This document shows, piece by piece, positions 46,438-59,027 of a DNA stretch of 64,000 nucleotides. The notes beneath the pieces are model-generated. The model did not search any database. It had not been told where the DNA came from and saw only the letters and a program-made list of their open reading frames with translations. The position numbers were made by a program, and so were the translations under genes. Source of the DNA: Anoplopoma fimbria (Eukaryota; Chordata; Actinopteri; Perciformes; Anoplopomatidae); contig NC_072465.1 in assembly GCF_027596085.1 (NCBI RefSeq), positions 5,392,102 through 5,456,101 on the forward strand. The letters are read 5' to 3'. How positions within the stretch are numbered: position 1 is the stretch's first letter; each line of letters starts with the position of its first letter.

Positions 46438-49400
46438 TATAGCCTACTGATCAAAATCTAGACTTTATAAATTTAACCAAACTCAATGGGACAAGAACTA
46501 TCAGTGCAGTGGTAATAATAATCACAATCAGAGCACAGAGTAACAATAAAAAAATACATAATTGTAATTTAAATACAACCAAATTGCCTTTGTTTTTGTC
46601 CGACTCGTGCCCTCATTATTGTTAATCTGTATTGAAGATTACAGAGCGGTGACTGGGTAAGACTGGCCCATTGTCTGGCCCCATCACACAAATAGGAAGC
46701 TTGTTAGTGAGGAAGAAAGAGAGAAAGGAAGAGGAGGAGGAGAAGTGGCGTCACAGGCAGCAGAGAGAAGAAAGAGCGGCTCGCCTCCGACTAGCATAAT
46801 GAGGTCAGAGGGTTCGCAGGTCTCCTCTCTTTATTGCTTACATCAAACCTGGGCTGGGCCTGTTTGTATTTCAAAACTGTAAAGCTGCGAGGATGTGTGT
46901 GAGCAGTGGGAGATAAACCCACCTGAACCTCATTTATGTTCCTATTTTGTGTCGGTCCAGCTTTGTATGCTAATTTATATCTACCTTAAGTAGGTAGGGT
47001 TTAAATTCAAGCTAGTGTAACGTATAGGGCCTCCATTGGGTTTTTCATGTGGTTTACAGTCGCAGCTTAATGAAAAAAGATAGCTGAAGCTGCTTTTCAA
47101 GCAAATATTCTGAAAGCCTTTCATTCATGGCCATTTCAAAAGGACACTCAACTATTTTTGTGTGTTTTAGATGTTGCCTGTGTGGCCTTGATCAAGGAGT
47201 AACACAACACTGCATGCAAGAACACATTCTTTAAATTGATGATGATCTACTGCTTAATAAGTTTCATCAATTGAAATAAAATTACGATAGCGACTTTGTT
47301 TTTTGCATTTGACAAATTCTTCTGAAATGTCATCACATTACTTCATACATGATGGATGATTTACCTCAGTAAGATTTTTATCTGCCTGAAAAGTTAAGAG
47401 TAAATCACACCATGCAGATGAAAGGGCAAGTAAAAGACTGTTAAGTTGTTCTATAGTCCACTTTCATGTGCGTAAGGACAGTTGCTTTTTCAAGTGTGAG
47501 TGCTCTTAAAGCACCAACAATTTATTTTCAAGTTAAATGTAACATCATATCTCGAAATATTGATTTCTTTAGCCACAGAAAATCTAAAAAGTTTGGTTCG
47601 TGGAGCTGCTCGCAAAGTCAATCAACTTAACACGGTGTGGTCAGATAAGTGGCGAGGGGGATCAATGTGGTGTCACGGGAACGTGGGTAAGTTCTAAAAT
47701 TGTTAGCTACATTGGATTTGTATATTAATGGCAACCTAACCTTCATTGTATTGACTGTTTTGCTTTAATAATGGACAGCTGGCATGTTGTCCCACACAGA
47801 TAAAAGTTTTATCCTGATGATGTGCTGGAAAATATTAACTAATTTGTGAGAGTTATTATGAAAAAAAAAGGTGGATATGTCAATTTGTGCATGACTAAGG
47901 GCTTGTTTCGAAGCAGAAATGTAAATCTTTGAAGAAGCAGCATTGCTATGAATTACACACTTGAGCATCCAGTCAATCAATAGAGGTTAGAGACATACAG
48001 AGTTGCAGCCAAAATCTATTCACTGTGGGAGTAATTAACTCAAAAACCACTCATTCCTAAACATTGTTCCACAGAGACATTTTTAAAGATATTTACAGGT
48101 TCGTAGTTTCAATTCAACAAGGACTATATGAGTCTAAAGCCACAGCAGCAGGTCTGTGCGTAGGCGCAGCCTGCTAACACCGACAATGCTAACAGGCTGA
48201 TTATGAGCTGGACCAAAGTGGTGGGTCAGACAGACAGACAGACCGAAGTTGTGATTCCTTACATCGCTACAGTAGCCAAAAATGGAAGTTGGAAAAAAAG
48301 GTTTTTAAAACGAATTTACCAATTTAATTTTCACGTTTCAATTCGAACAAACTGTCCATAAATGGTTCAGTGTAGCCATACTAACCTGTAAAAATGCATC
48401 TGTTGTATAAGAAACATTTGAAGACAAGTCCCAAACTTCAGAAAAGTGGTCTGGAGTGCAGACTGAAATACTGCAGCTTTACAGTGAGCACTCTCAGTCT
48501 GCACTCTGTTCAGAGCGCTGCAGCCTCTCACAACTCATCTGCTTAAGATTCATGTGTTGAGCAGTCAGCCTCCAGCTATAGACACACAATAACAGTGTAT
48601 CTAATGTCTCAATGTTGCCTTTAAACCATTCTGTTATGGCCATCTCAACGTAATAGAGCCCAGCGCTCGCTGAGATGAAAAGACTTCTCAAGCATGGCTA
48701 AATGCTTTTATTTCCGCAGCAGGCAAAGGGAGGGTGGGGTGGGAGGCAAGGTGGTGGGGGGGCAGAGTAGCAACAGTAGCTGGGCAGCCAACAAACCAAG
48801 CTACCTTGAACTGATGGGTTAGCCAGGCGATTGATGTATTCTGACAGACACAGGCGAGCAGGAGCATCGTGCAATTTATCAAAAAGCTGTGTCTTTCCCC
48901 CGTCAATACCTGACAAGCATGTCCACGGCTATGAAAGGCCAGATATCTAGAAAATCTGTCGGGGGCGGCAAAGTCAATGTGAAGGGGACACACTGTACGT
49001 CTCTGTAGGAACACACAGGTGGGTCTGAAGAGAGTGCGATTACAGTGATCAGCTGTGTGGAACAGAGTGGGAAACCATGTCAAACATCTTCCCACATCCT
49101 TTATACTACAAATCAACATATTCGCATATCACACCTACTTGCTGAAACTCCTTTTATTTGTTTAAATGTCCAACCCTTTTGCCTTTATTTCTTCAATTGC
49201 CCTCTCTGACCTCCACCTCCTTAACTTGCTCCATCTCCTCCTCACGCTGGTCCTACACAGCCCATCAATCCTCCTGACATTATCAGTGTTTGACAGGCCC
49301 ACAGGCTTCATGCTAATTATCATAACAGGTCGCTGGTACGGCTGAGTACTCCTGCGCAACAAATCTATCCCCAATTAAACCTGCTAACTGAGGACACATC

Positions 49401-50689
49401 TTATATGACGGACACACTAGTGTACAGAATGCCATATATAATATAGCCAAGCAAGGCCCAATATCTCTTGAAGAAATGTGTCTTTCTGGGAATTTAAGAT
49501 ATCACTTGTGATCAACATTATGTTGAAACAGGGATTAGCAATTGATACTAGAAGCTGAAAAATTGTTTCGTTCGCTGCGCTTTAGTTCTGCAAGCTAGTG
49601 ACTGAACTGCTGGTCTCAGATGATCAAACTTCAGGTATTTAAAGAAGAAAAGAAAAAAGGGCATATGAAAAGATTTCATTGTCAAAATGAAGGAGAGTAT
49701 TTCTCAGAGCTATAAGAGTACAAGAAATCAATTTAAGTCTGATGTTTATTCAAGAAACAGCACAGAAGGTGGGAGTTCATAATTGTTCATGTTGCGCTAC
49801 CTTCACAGCTCCTGGAATCCAATTTATTGTGTGACCTGCTGAAGTGTAATTGTTATGAAATACAATAAAAGATAAAATGAATAGCATTACAGATCTTATG
49901 GCGTGCTAAAGTTTTTGTTGCTGCATGTTTGGCAATAGGCTTCCTATTTTTCTACACAGCCTTGTACTATTTGTGAGAGATACAACTGTGAAAATGGCAA
50001 GATGAGTAATGAAGACATTAGTTAATCATTTTCATGTGCTGAATGTCAAGTAAGATATGGACCTGAAGAGGTGAAAGCTATTTCCTGTGAGATTGTGACA
50101 TTTGTATTTATATATGTTTTTAAGATGGATCTGATACTTAACACAATTTAGATATTTTATTCCCATGAGAGTGCTGCCAAAAAATGTTTTTCCACATCTC
50201 TTTAAAGTGACAGCTGTCAGTCATATAATGTCTGCTTTGTTAGTTGGCATCCATTCCATCTGTTCACATTAAAGATTTGTTTGTTTTTGTGTCAAATGAC
50301 AGATTGCCACTGAGAATGACATGGGGTCAATGAGACTAAGATAAAGGAAAAAATACATATTTCCAGAGGAGGATTTTTTGACCTCTACAGCCACCATGTG
50401 GCAGTAAATGGTACATCACCAGAAACACGGATCAAACTATTGCCTCGCTGACCTACAACAGAACAGCGGTAAAAACACTTAAGGAAAACACAGGAAACGT
50501 ATCTAGCGGTCATAATGAACTGCCAATTATTTCTCAGCCTCAAACCACTGTGTGTGTGCCATGTTGGTATTCACAAGTCCTAAACTTCTACCAATTAGAG
50601 GAAAACCCTCTAATAAAAAGCAGCAGACAATTTGGGAGCGAGTCATTTTGTTTCACAGCGAGAGTGAAATAGTAAGGGGGCAGAACCCA

Positions 50690-51330
50690 CGCTGACCTTC
50701 ACTATACACGAGGCCTGTAATTAGTAGTGTCCCTGCCGTAAGCAGGCTGCCTCCTCTCCGTCAAAAGGAAACTAATACCATCACTCACTGCACGGACTGT
50801 ATGCTGGTAGCATTTCTGTGGCACATAAAGGTCACCTTGCAGAGCACCAGCAGTGAGAGCGTAGAGACCAAGAGATAATTAAGGGAATTGTCATTATTAA
50901 ATGTGAGGAGGAGGCGGGTTGCCAACAAGTCGAACCGCAGGATGCTGTGACTCGGCACAACTGTCCCTGCAGCTAGTCCCGATAAAATATTAAATAACAC
51001 TGTGTTGGTCATGTTTTGGTTGTGTGGAGGCCTGTCTCCATGACTTATGGAAATTAAGGATAGAGAATATATTTAGCTTGTGGGTTTAAATTAAGTCAAC
51101 GTTGGCTATGGTTTCTATCTTTTTTCATGGATTTCTCAGGGAATAAGTGAAGTGGTGCTTTGGTTAACGGTGACCCTGCAGAGCTATGCATATTAATGTC
51201 GGCACTGGCAATTAGTAGCCTGAGGATTATAAGTCATGAGCCTACATGGCCTCTTCTACACGAGACACAAACCCTATTTTATAGCAAACCCTTAATCACT
51301 AAGAATTAAGCCGCTGGAGAACAACAGCAT
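50690..51330. promoter_or_regulatory. candidate intronic enhancer next to tafa4 exon 1
   Basis: Low-repeat sequence just inside intron 1 with GAGATAATTAAGGG, GTCATTATTAAATG, an octamer-like TATGCATATTAATG, CTGGCAATTAGTAGCC and TAATCACTAAGAATTAAG. Position near the start of a developmentally regulated neural gene makes an enhancer plausible. No direct evidence. Confidence 0.25.
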
Positions 51331-51675
51331 CAGCCCTGAACTGCTGGTCGTCTGCAACCACTCTGCAGAGATCAGATCACATTCACTCTGATCTATTTGT
51401 GTTGACAGCTCCTGACAGCTTAAGTGCCATTTGTATCTGGACAGGCTCGATCATTCAAACAGGGGTGTGTTTGCATCCAAGACCAAAACGAGGTCTCGTC
51501 TAGATTACATTATGTCACACTGAGGGACGGAGCAAATTGTCCCCGCTCGGCCCCCAGGATCGGGATGACTCAGTCAGCGGCGGTCTCAGGGAACATGTGT
51601 TGTACCTTTGCAGTGACAGTGTAATTAACCTCTTGTGGTGTTGCGAGGGGGGGTTCGGAGCAAAACCTGGTGTAC

Positions 51676-51791
51676 CTGTCGGTCCCCGATGGTTACGGCT
51701 GCCAGCGGACACCGGGTCAACGCAGAGCATCACCAAGGCAACGAGGAAGGCCACCTGCACAGGCCAAGCTGACCTCCCCCACAGTTTCATC
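51676..51791 (-). CDS. tafa4: tafa4 coding exon 1: start codon and signal peptide
   Basis: The ATG occupies 51790-51788 and follows the acceptor TTTCCCTCTCTCAG by one base, so the exon begins at 51791. It encodes 38 codons plus one base. The start MKLWGRSAWPVQ is followed by a hydrophobic core (AFLVALVMLCV) and a VSA|GS signal-peptidase site after residue 29. The mature protein then begins GSRNHRGPT. The donor is ACAG|GTACAC (phase 1). The same frame stays open upstream to another possible start (MGRVLTSS), but that stretch coincides with the pyrimidine-rich acceptor tract, so I chose the internal ATG. The predicted precursor length (135) is close to the roughly 140 residues of human TAFA4. 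Confidence 0.85.
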
Positions 51792-51890
51792 CTGAGAGAG
51801 GGAAAGAGCAGAGAGAGAGGGGCAAAGAGTAGGCCAAGGAGGGAGAGGAGGAAGAGGGCATGAGAAGAGGTCAGAACCCGCCCCAAGCTC

Positions 51891-51910
51891 CAAAAAAAAA
51901 AAAAAAAAAA
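51891..51910. repeat. poly(A) tract (poly(T) on the gene strand)
   Basis: About 20 A bases, lying roughly 100 bp upstream of the tafa4 exon 1 acceptor on the sense strand. Confidence 0.9.
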
Positions 51911-52238
51911 GACATATTGCTTTTCAAACTAGCAGAAACAATGTAAAAGGCGAGCTGGCAAAGGTCAAAGGAAAAAGTGACAACCTCGAGAACAGAATAG
52001 ACCTGAGAAAAATATTATTCCAGCCAGCACAGACACACATAATGTGGGAAGAGCTAACTCACCAGCGGCAACATGGCAGTTTGCTACCAGCATCCTTTTA
52101 TACCTATTAGTATCACATTAGGATTAACTCCTCCAATTTCCCTCTGGCAGCAGACAATTAGAAAAAAGTCGACTTTATGAGTCATGACAGGTTACAAAGA
52201 AACATGAGGCTCAGCTCAGAAATTATAATATGTGGACC

Positions 52239-52539
52239 AGGGCTGCGACTTATGATTATTTCATCGTTAATCATTCAGTAAATTATTGTCTTGATTTATC
52301 ATTTGTATATAAAATGTCAAAACATTTTGAAAATCATTCATCACATGGCTTTCCCAGAGGTGACGTCTTTAAATGGCTTTGTTCGACATACTTTCAAAAA
52401 CTAAATGATATTCAGTTACCTATTATGATTATCAGCTGGAATGAGAGATCAGTTAACATAGATCTAAAACGATCAATTATTAATTATCCAAATAGCTGCT
52501 AATTAATTTTCTGTTGATCAACTCGTTGGTTCAGCTCTA
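52239..52539 (+). mobile_element. degenerate nonautonomous DNA-transposon-like element, full length
   Basis: It starts AGGGCTGCGACTTATGATTA and ends CTCGTTGGTTCAGCTCT, so the ends are imperfect inverted repeats. Internal landmarks are AAAATGTCAAAACATTTTG, CCCAGAGGTGACGTCTTTAA, GATATTCAGTTACC and CAATTATTAATTATCCAAA. These match in order a repeat I know from many teleost introns (GGGCTGCAACTAACGATTAT ... CGTTGCAGCTCT). No protein is encoded. Confidence 0.75.
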
Positions 52540-52591
52540 TTGCGATTTGGAAGTTGTCATTAATCATTTAAGCAGAATAGCTGGGTCGGTC

Positions 52592-52819
52592 CTGAAATGT
52601 GAGTATTTGCTGCTTTTATATCCATACAGATCCTTTATATTTGGGTTTTTAAACTGTTGGTTTGACAAAACAAGCAATCTGAAGATGTCAACTTGACTTT
52701 TTTCGGAACTTTTTTCGAATTTTCTGACATTTAATGCTACAATACAACTAAACAATGAACTGTTTCATTAAAAAAAAGACTGATTAATCGATGATGAAAA
52801 TAATAATTCGTTGCAGCAG
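52592..52819 (-). mobile_element. second copy of the same element, inverted and truncated
   Basis: It ends AATAATTCGTTGCAGCAG on the plus strand, which is the reverse complement of the element's left end. Reading the minus strand it carries the left-end GATTAATC block, AATGTCAGAAAATTCG, AAGTTGACATCTTCAGATTG, CTTGTTTTGTCAAACC and GCAGCAAATACTCACATTTC. The right third is missing. It lies about 50 bp from the full-length copy, so the two form an inverted pair. Confidence 0.7.
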
Positions 52820-52865
52820 TATAGAAGTTTGTTATTGTGTGCTTCTGCACAGGAAGCTGTCTCAC

Positions 52866-53020
52866 CTGTTGGTTGTCTCTGTCTTCTCTGATCTGTCTTC
52901 CACTCTGTAGCTCCTCTATGGACAGGGGGCACAGGCCATGGCTGCATTCACTCACACCTTAGCCCTCCTCCTCCTCTTCCTCCTGCCTCTCCTCTTCCTC
53001 GCCTCAAACAGAAGAAGCCC
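52866..53020 (-). other. candidate tafa4 5' leader exon
   Basis: On the minus strand, CTCCTCTCTCCAG|GGGCTTC opens the segment and CCAACAG|GTGAGAC closes it, giving a 155-bp exon about 1.1 kb upstream of coding exon 1. It has no long open frame that would join to the start codon in frame. It carries two upstream ATGs (52947 and 52939). If spliced to the G at 51791 it would be untranslated leader. This rests only on splice-site quality and position. It sits about 45 bp from a degenerate mobile-element copy. Confidence 0.35.
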
Positions 53021-53586
53021 CTGGAGAGAGGAGGTACAAAGACACTCGGTCAGAGAGGCCAGCCTGCCCTGAGGTACCTCAGTGGCCTCCAATAGCCTCG
53101 TATGAAGGTCTACACACACACAAACACACACACAAGGGTAAAGATGTGAAGGCCTAGATTCTGTTAGATCCATTGTTTACAATAGGTTCACCTACCCTCA
53201 GGCTGAATGTGATCCTCACTCTAGATCACACACACTCATACACACACACTCCCTCATTCTCTGTCATGAATACGCACAGATGGACACACTCAAACATTGT
53301 ATATAACACAATAAAACTTCCCAAATGGGTGTACATGAGAAAAACGTAGCAGAACAGCTTCATAGCTGAAACATTCACCTGCAGCAAATCAGATGATCAA
53401 ACGAGCCGTAAACACAAGTTTACGTTCTACATACACACACACAGAGGCAGACTCACACACAGAGTGAGTACATTTGCACACACTGTTTGCCAGGTAAATT
53501 AAAACAGTGTTGGAGGACAGCAGGAGAGACTCTCCCTAATTACAGCTGAGTGACAGCTTCTGATGCGTGTGCACTTCTTGTCCTTG

Positions 53587-53589
<3 letters not shown>

Positions 53590-53622
<33 letters not shown>
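53590..53622. repeat. (CT)16 microsatellite
   Basis: CT array followed by short imperfect CA runs. Confidence 0.95.
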
Positions 53623-53625
<3 letters not shown>

Positions 53626-54254
53626 CACACACACAACACACACACACATACAGAGTCAATTACCATGCCGCTGCAAGAGTGTGTCAACACACCTCTCTTT
53701 ACAAAAGGACTAACTCCGCAATCTAAATGAAAGACAACAGATTCACATTAATAACAAAAAGGCTCCTCTTGGAAGCTTCATTATTCATCATGACTCATTG
53801 ATATGCAGCTCAGTCCGCTGCAATGCTCAGAAACTTCCTGGGAATGTGTCAGCTTCATCCAAGCCTGATACCTCCGCTGAACCATCAGTGTAGTGCCACT
53901 GCCCCCTGGTGGGGAACAAACTAACAGCAACTTCCACAAACGAGTCAAAGACTGAGCAGAGACACCACAGAAAGAGCAAATATTGTAAGTGAGAACCTAG
54001 CTGGGAAATGTAGGTGAGACTAAGTTAATGTGAATTGTTTGTGTCTATTAGCAAAGATAAGTAACCTTTTAAAAACAACAATAAGGAGTGACATAGGTCA
54101 GAAAGCATAAAATAGTATCTTGAGAATGGAAAAAGGTGAGATAATGAGAGGGCAGAAAATGGAAAGTGGACGAAAGGAAAGACTGGAAAATAAAAAAGAT
54201 AAAAATTTAAGGAAATATGATTTTAAACTTATGGATCATATATTATGTTATGTT

Positions 54255-54258
<4 letters not shown>

Positions 54259-54314
<56 letters not shown>
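54259..54314. repeat. (AC)28 microsatellite
   Basis: Uninterrupted AC array of 56 bp. Confidence 0.97.
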
Positions 54315-54315
<1 letters not shown>

Positions 54316-54632
54316 GCAAAAAGTAGTGGACGTGTTTGTTTGTGTATTCTCGAGTTATGGACTCCTGGAGAGGGATGACTAATATTTGTATAATTTCTGC
54401 GTATAGAATGCATATGCATAATGTATACCCGTGGCTATGTGGGTGTGTTTCATTCCAGTACAGTATGTGAAAGTATGCAATGGTTCATGTGCTGTGTGTG
54501 CAGTGTGATTAGGCATGCTGCATGGCAGCACTGTAGCCCATTTCTTATTCTCTTTTTAAAGGCTGGGGCCATGGTACGCATTTTTATCAGCTTTGTTCTC
54601 TGATACACTCATTAAAAGAGCACAATAGGGCA

Positions 54633-54747
<115 letters not shown>

Positions 54748-55046
54748 TCCAGCTCAGTCTCGTCAGGACTTCAGGGACAAAACATCTCATCAGTCACAGC
54801 TCCGCTGTCACCTCTACTGGGTCTCACACATATAAACATTGTGATAAATAGGTTACAACAACAACAACTAAACAATATGTGCTGATGCGCATGAATCAGA
54901 CACAATCTCACACTAAACATCCATGTTACCAAAAAGGCTCAAGTGTCCCTGGGTGAATTATGTTGAAGGAAGCAGAGGTGTGTAAGGAGCTCAGCTGGTC
55001 ATCACTGCTGTGAGGAGTCGTTGGATTTGGCAGCAGTAGGGACACG

Positions 55047-55049
<3 letters not shown>

Positions 55050-55114
<65 letters not shown>
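55050..55114. repeat. (AC)32 microsatellite
   Basis: Uninterrupted AC array of about 65 bp. It lies 304 bp from the preceding TG array, so the two are complementary neighbours. Confidence 0.97.
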
Positions 55115-55118
<4 letters not shown>

Positions 55119-57369
55119 TTAACAAACAGAGCACAGACATGCTCAAGATTATCTGAGAACATCAAGTCTCACTCTTTCTAAAATGATCTCTGCTCCTATA
55201 ACGCCCAGTCACCACCTCATCTCTCCCTCTCTCCCTCTCTGTGTCTCTGCGGGCTGAAGGGCTGATTTGTGTCATTCCTTGGAGTAATCACACAGGAGTG
55301 ACACGGGCGCTCATTGACATGCAATGAGACAATCCCACCACGGTCACAAATATATCTGTGTGACCTGCATCCAAACAGCTTCATCTGCCAGCACTCTCCG
55401 AGCACACATGCACGGTCACAAACATGCGCACACAAAACGTGAATCCGCAAAATGGTACTTGTTCATAAAAGCTGGATGACCTTATCTGTCACGTAGGGAA
55501 ACATGTGTATGCTCTGCATCAAAAATAAAACAGTGAGACACTGTCTGCATGACGGGAATGTTACTGACACTCTGCTGTTTGTCAGATTATATAATTTGTC
55601 AGGACGGTACAGGAAGTTCCTGTTATATAGGACTGAGCTTCTGCAAAGAATCGAATCAGCAACATTACGTGGTAACCTCTGTGTTTAGTGTGTAACAGCG
55701 TCAGTCTTTGGGCTTTTGTTAATATCCCTGGTTTATCTTTCTTAAATCGATATGTTATCTCTAATTGGAGTAATTGCATTTCCTTAAGTGCTGTTTATCA
55801 GACTTTGTTATTGAAAGAATAACAGGAATGATAAATGTATTCTGTTTCAGATTATTTGACAAGATAGTCTCGTCATCAATCTATGATTGACTTTAACTCA
55901 CTAGCCGCCTCAGGATGATGATGCTGGTCATTAGGTCGATCCATTCGAAACTTTGGGCCAGAGCAAGATTTCTCAACAACTACCCGCAAAATTCGACATA
56001 TTTCTTAAGGGCATTCACGATCTCCAGGACGATGACTTTGGTGACCTTTGACATTTTGTGTACTCAAGGTTAAACGAAGAAAAAAAAGAAGATTACTGCC
56101 TGAAAATGTACGATACTTTGGGTGATACTGTACTCGACAAAAACGTTTTGGTGACTCTCTGGGCTGAAATAACAAAATCTAAATGAGCAGGGAAAAAAAA
56201 TAACTGAGCATATTAATACTCACATTTTTCAAATTTCTTATGACTCATGTGCCTCATTATTATACTGTCTGTCTGTCCAACCTTACTACACTGTGGGATG
56301 ACATAGTAGTCCTTTAGTTTTGTTTATATATTTTGTCTGTCTAACACTCATTTTATGAATGAGCTTTCAAGTTCGACTGATATATTGGCTGGTTTATTTG
56401 ATGAACCATTGGCGGCCTTTAATGAAATATCAAACATGTAACACATACTGCTGGCTGGGTCATGTTCTGAGGGAAAAACACTCTGAAAACCTGCAATTTA
56501 ATTTCCTTTTGTACATTGAATGTATTCATTTTTAGCAATTCAGTTCAGCAGTGCTTTAAAGATAGTGATTTGTCCTGAAATTTCTTCTAATACCACAAAA
56601 TAAATACAGTGGATCATCTACTGTAACAGCAACTTACTCTAACAAAATAATTTAGTCTGTGTTTTGAGCAAAGTTTGATGTGCCATTATGCTGTAAATGC
56701 TGAATTGGAGCCGTTTTTGTACACAGACAAGAATAGTTATAAGGTTGAATATTAATGGATTTATTTGGAATTTTAAACTATTTGCATTAAATAAAAAATC
56801 AAATAAAGGAATATTCATGTATGTATCCCAGACTCAGAAACAAGCAAACTAATTTAATTATTGGTATTGTCACATGGGCTTTGCTTGGGCTCCAGTTTGC
56901 ATGTGTGAAAAATAGGAAGGCAGTGAGATTGGAGATCACACAAGCATCACACCAGTATCTCAGTATGCTGATTCGTCTGTGCCCAGACACAGAACAAGCA
57001 GACAAAAAGCATATCAGTGTAAAACAAAGTGCGTCTCCCTAAGGCGGAAAGATATTGAAAATGAAACGGGCGAGAGCACAAAGCCCAATGGAATTTTACA
57101 TGAAGCGTTTCAGATTTCTGCCGATATGCAGAGTATTAACATTCAGTTAGGGACGTGTAATGATCTGCTTCTATACATTTGTCTGCCTCCGACTTCCAAA
57201 CAGTACAGCATGCCGCTCCCCGCCTTTCCCTCTGGGTCGCCGGGCAGATAGACGCAAAGGCACACTATCACACACAGAGGCACACGAAAAAACTTAAATT
57301 AACACACCAGTATGTATTCAGAAGCCAGGGCCCCATTTCTCTAGTATACATGCCTCTGTACATGCGGAT

Positions 57370-57372
<3 letters not shown>

Positions 57373-57401
<29 letters not shown>
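57373..57401. repeat. (TC)14 microsatellite
   Basis: Uninterrupted TC array. Confidence 0.95.
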
Positions 57402-57403
<2 letters not shown>

Positions 57404-58066
57404 TTCTCCCCTCTACTCTCTGTATCAGTGTGCAGATTAAAGCCTCTTCTTTCTCCTCTCACACAGTTTTCTTTAGGACACCAAGTCAATAATCCCAACT
57501 GTAATTTCTAATCATCCAACATTTTTTCTTCTTCACACATCACCAGGCATGTTTGTGTGTGACAAAAGAGAACATGCATGGGAGCTCCTCTCTCTGTCAT
57601 ATTAGACAGAGGCAGTGAAGTAGAAATCTTGGACACATGAAAGACACACGCACAAACCCAACTAACCACAGTTCTACAAATAAACGAGGAAGTAGACCAC
57701 TCTACAAATGATATGTAAATTGTGAAAAGTACAGTATGTACTCTGACACACACTGTATATGTTTAAATGGTGCATAAATGACTTCAAGTGTAATGTGTAT
57801 GTAGATGTTTATAACAATGTTTCCGCTGTTATCATACAAGATTATACTAATACATGTTACCACTTATGTACTAATAAAACACTACAATATTTTGCATCAT
57901 GATAGTTTTGTTTATAACATATGTGCCACAAATACTTTAAAACTAGCATTAATAAATATTTAGGTATAATCTTTTATGGAATCTGTATGATAGCGCCCAT
58001 ATATTGCTTTTTTAATTATTTATTTTAATAGGAAAAGGTCAGAAGTCATCTGAGGGAAACATTCCA

Positions 58067-58080
58067 CCCCCCCCCCCCCC
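58067..58080. repeat. (C)14 homopolymer
   Basis: Run of 14 C bases, unusual in this AT-leaning region. It is also a place where sequencing errors are likely. Confidence 0.95.
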
Positions 58081-59006
58081 TGTATTGTTTCCTCCAATAA
58101 ACCAACAAGCAATAAAGTAGAGGATCCTCTGTTTGGTGAAATGGCCAGGTGGGGAGACAGAGAGGAGAGAAGGTTGTGAGTGAAAGTCTGACTTCAGAGC
58201 CATTACCTGAGTCTGGTATTGACTGCAGAGTTCAGAGAATGGCCTTGGCACTAAGGTACCATTACAGCTCGATTGATCGGCCTGCACTTAAATCCAAATC
58301 CCACCTTGTTGCACAAGCCGTCGCGTCAGGATCCGGTGACCACAGAATATACGTGTGTTTGTGTGTGTGTTCGCAATCTTTCCCTCTCTTCCAACTTGTT
58401 TCCATCTTATTCTTTCACTCTCTTTCCCCCTCCCCTGGAGTATTTGTACCTGTTACATTCACACGTTTGCTTGCAAGTCTTATTAAAGTATTTTAACATC
58501 CTCTTCCACTAAAGCAGACGAGTGGGGGGAGAGGCAGATGTAGGCTGTTAGTTGTTTTATGGAGGGGGAGAAAAGCACAGACGCTAACAGGCTAATAAAC
58601 ATTAGCTCGCTAACACAGCAGGTCTGCAGCCATGACCCAGTCCCTGGTTTCCTCTTTACAAGTTAGTCGTTTAAAAACCCAGACAGCCTGCATTGGGGCG
58701 GCATAGATCAGAGCAACCCTCCTCAGAGCTGCTGACAGACAGAGGCAGGGCCCGAGCTGTAAATCCGGCGCTCTCTAATAAAGCAATAAAAGGCCATTAA
58801 AAGTCAGTGTCCCTCAGCGCTGGAAGATGGATGGAAAGGTGGAAAGTAAAGGAGACACTTTTAGATGGCCGTACACACCCACACACATTTTGGCAGGTTT
58901 TTCTTCCCCTTCTCCGCTCAGACAAACTAGGTATCTGCAATATTGATGCTTTCCTCCTGTTGTTACTCCTCTTTTATACTTGCTGGCTGCAGATAGCTTT
59001 TGTGAT

Positions 59007-59027
59007 AAAAAAAAAAAAAAAAAAAAA
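59007..59027. repeat. poly(A) tract followed by A-rich purines
   Basis: About 21 A bases followed by GAAAGAAAAAGAGAAG. A retroposon tail was considered, but no element body was recognised before it. Confidence 0.9.

Noticed and set aside
48120..48510. Possible further fish repeat with GCTAACA motifs and a 13-bp inverted repeat
   Set aside because: Similarity to known repeats is only a vague impression, and boundaries cannot be set.
51791..51886. Upstream in-frame extension of tafa4 (MGRVLTSS...)
   Set aside because: It coincides with the polypyrimidine tract of a strong acceptor one base before the chosen ATG.
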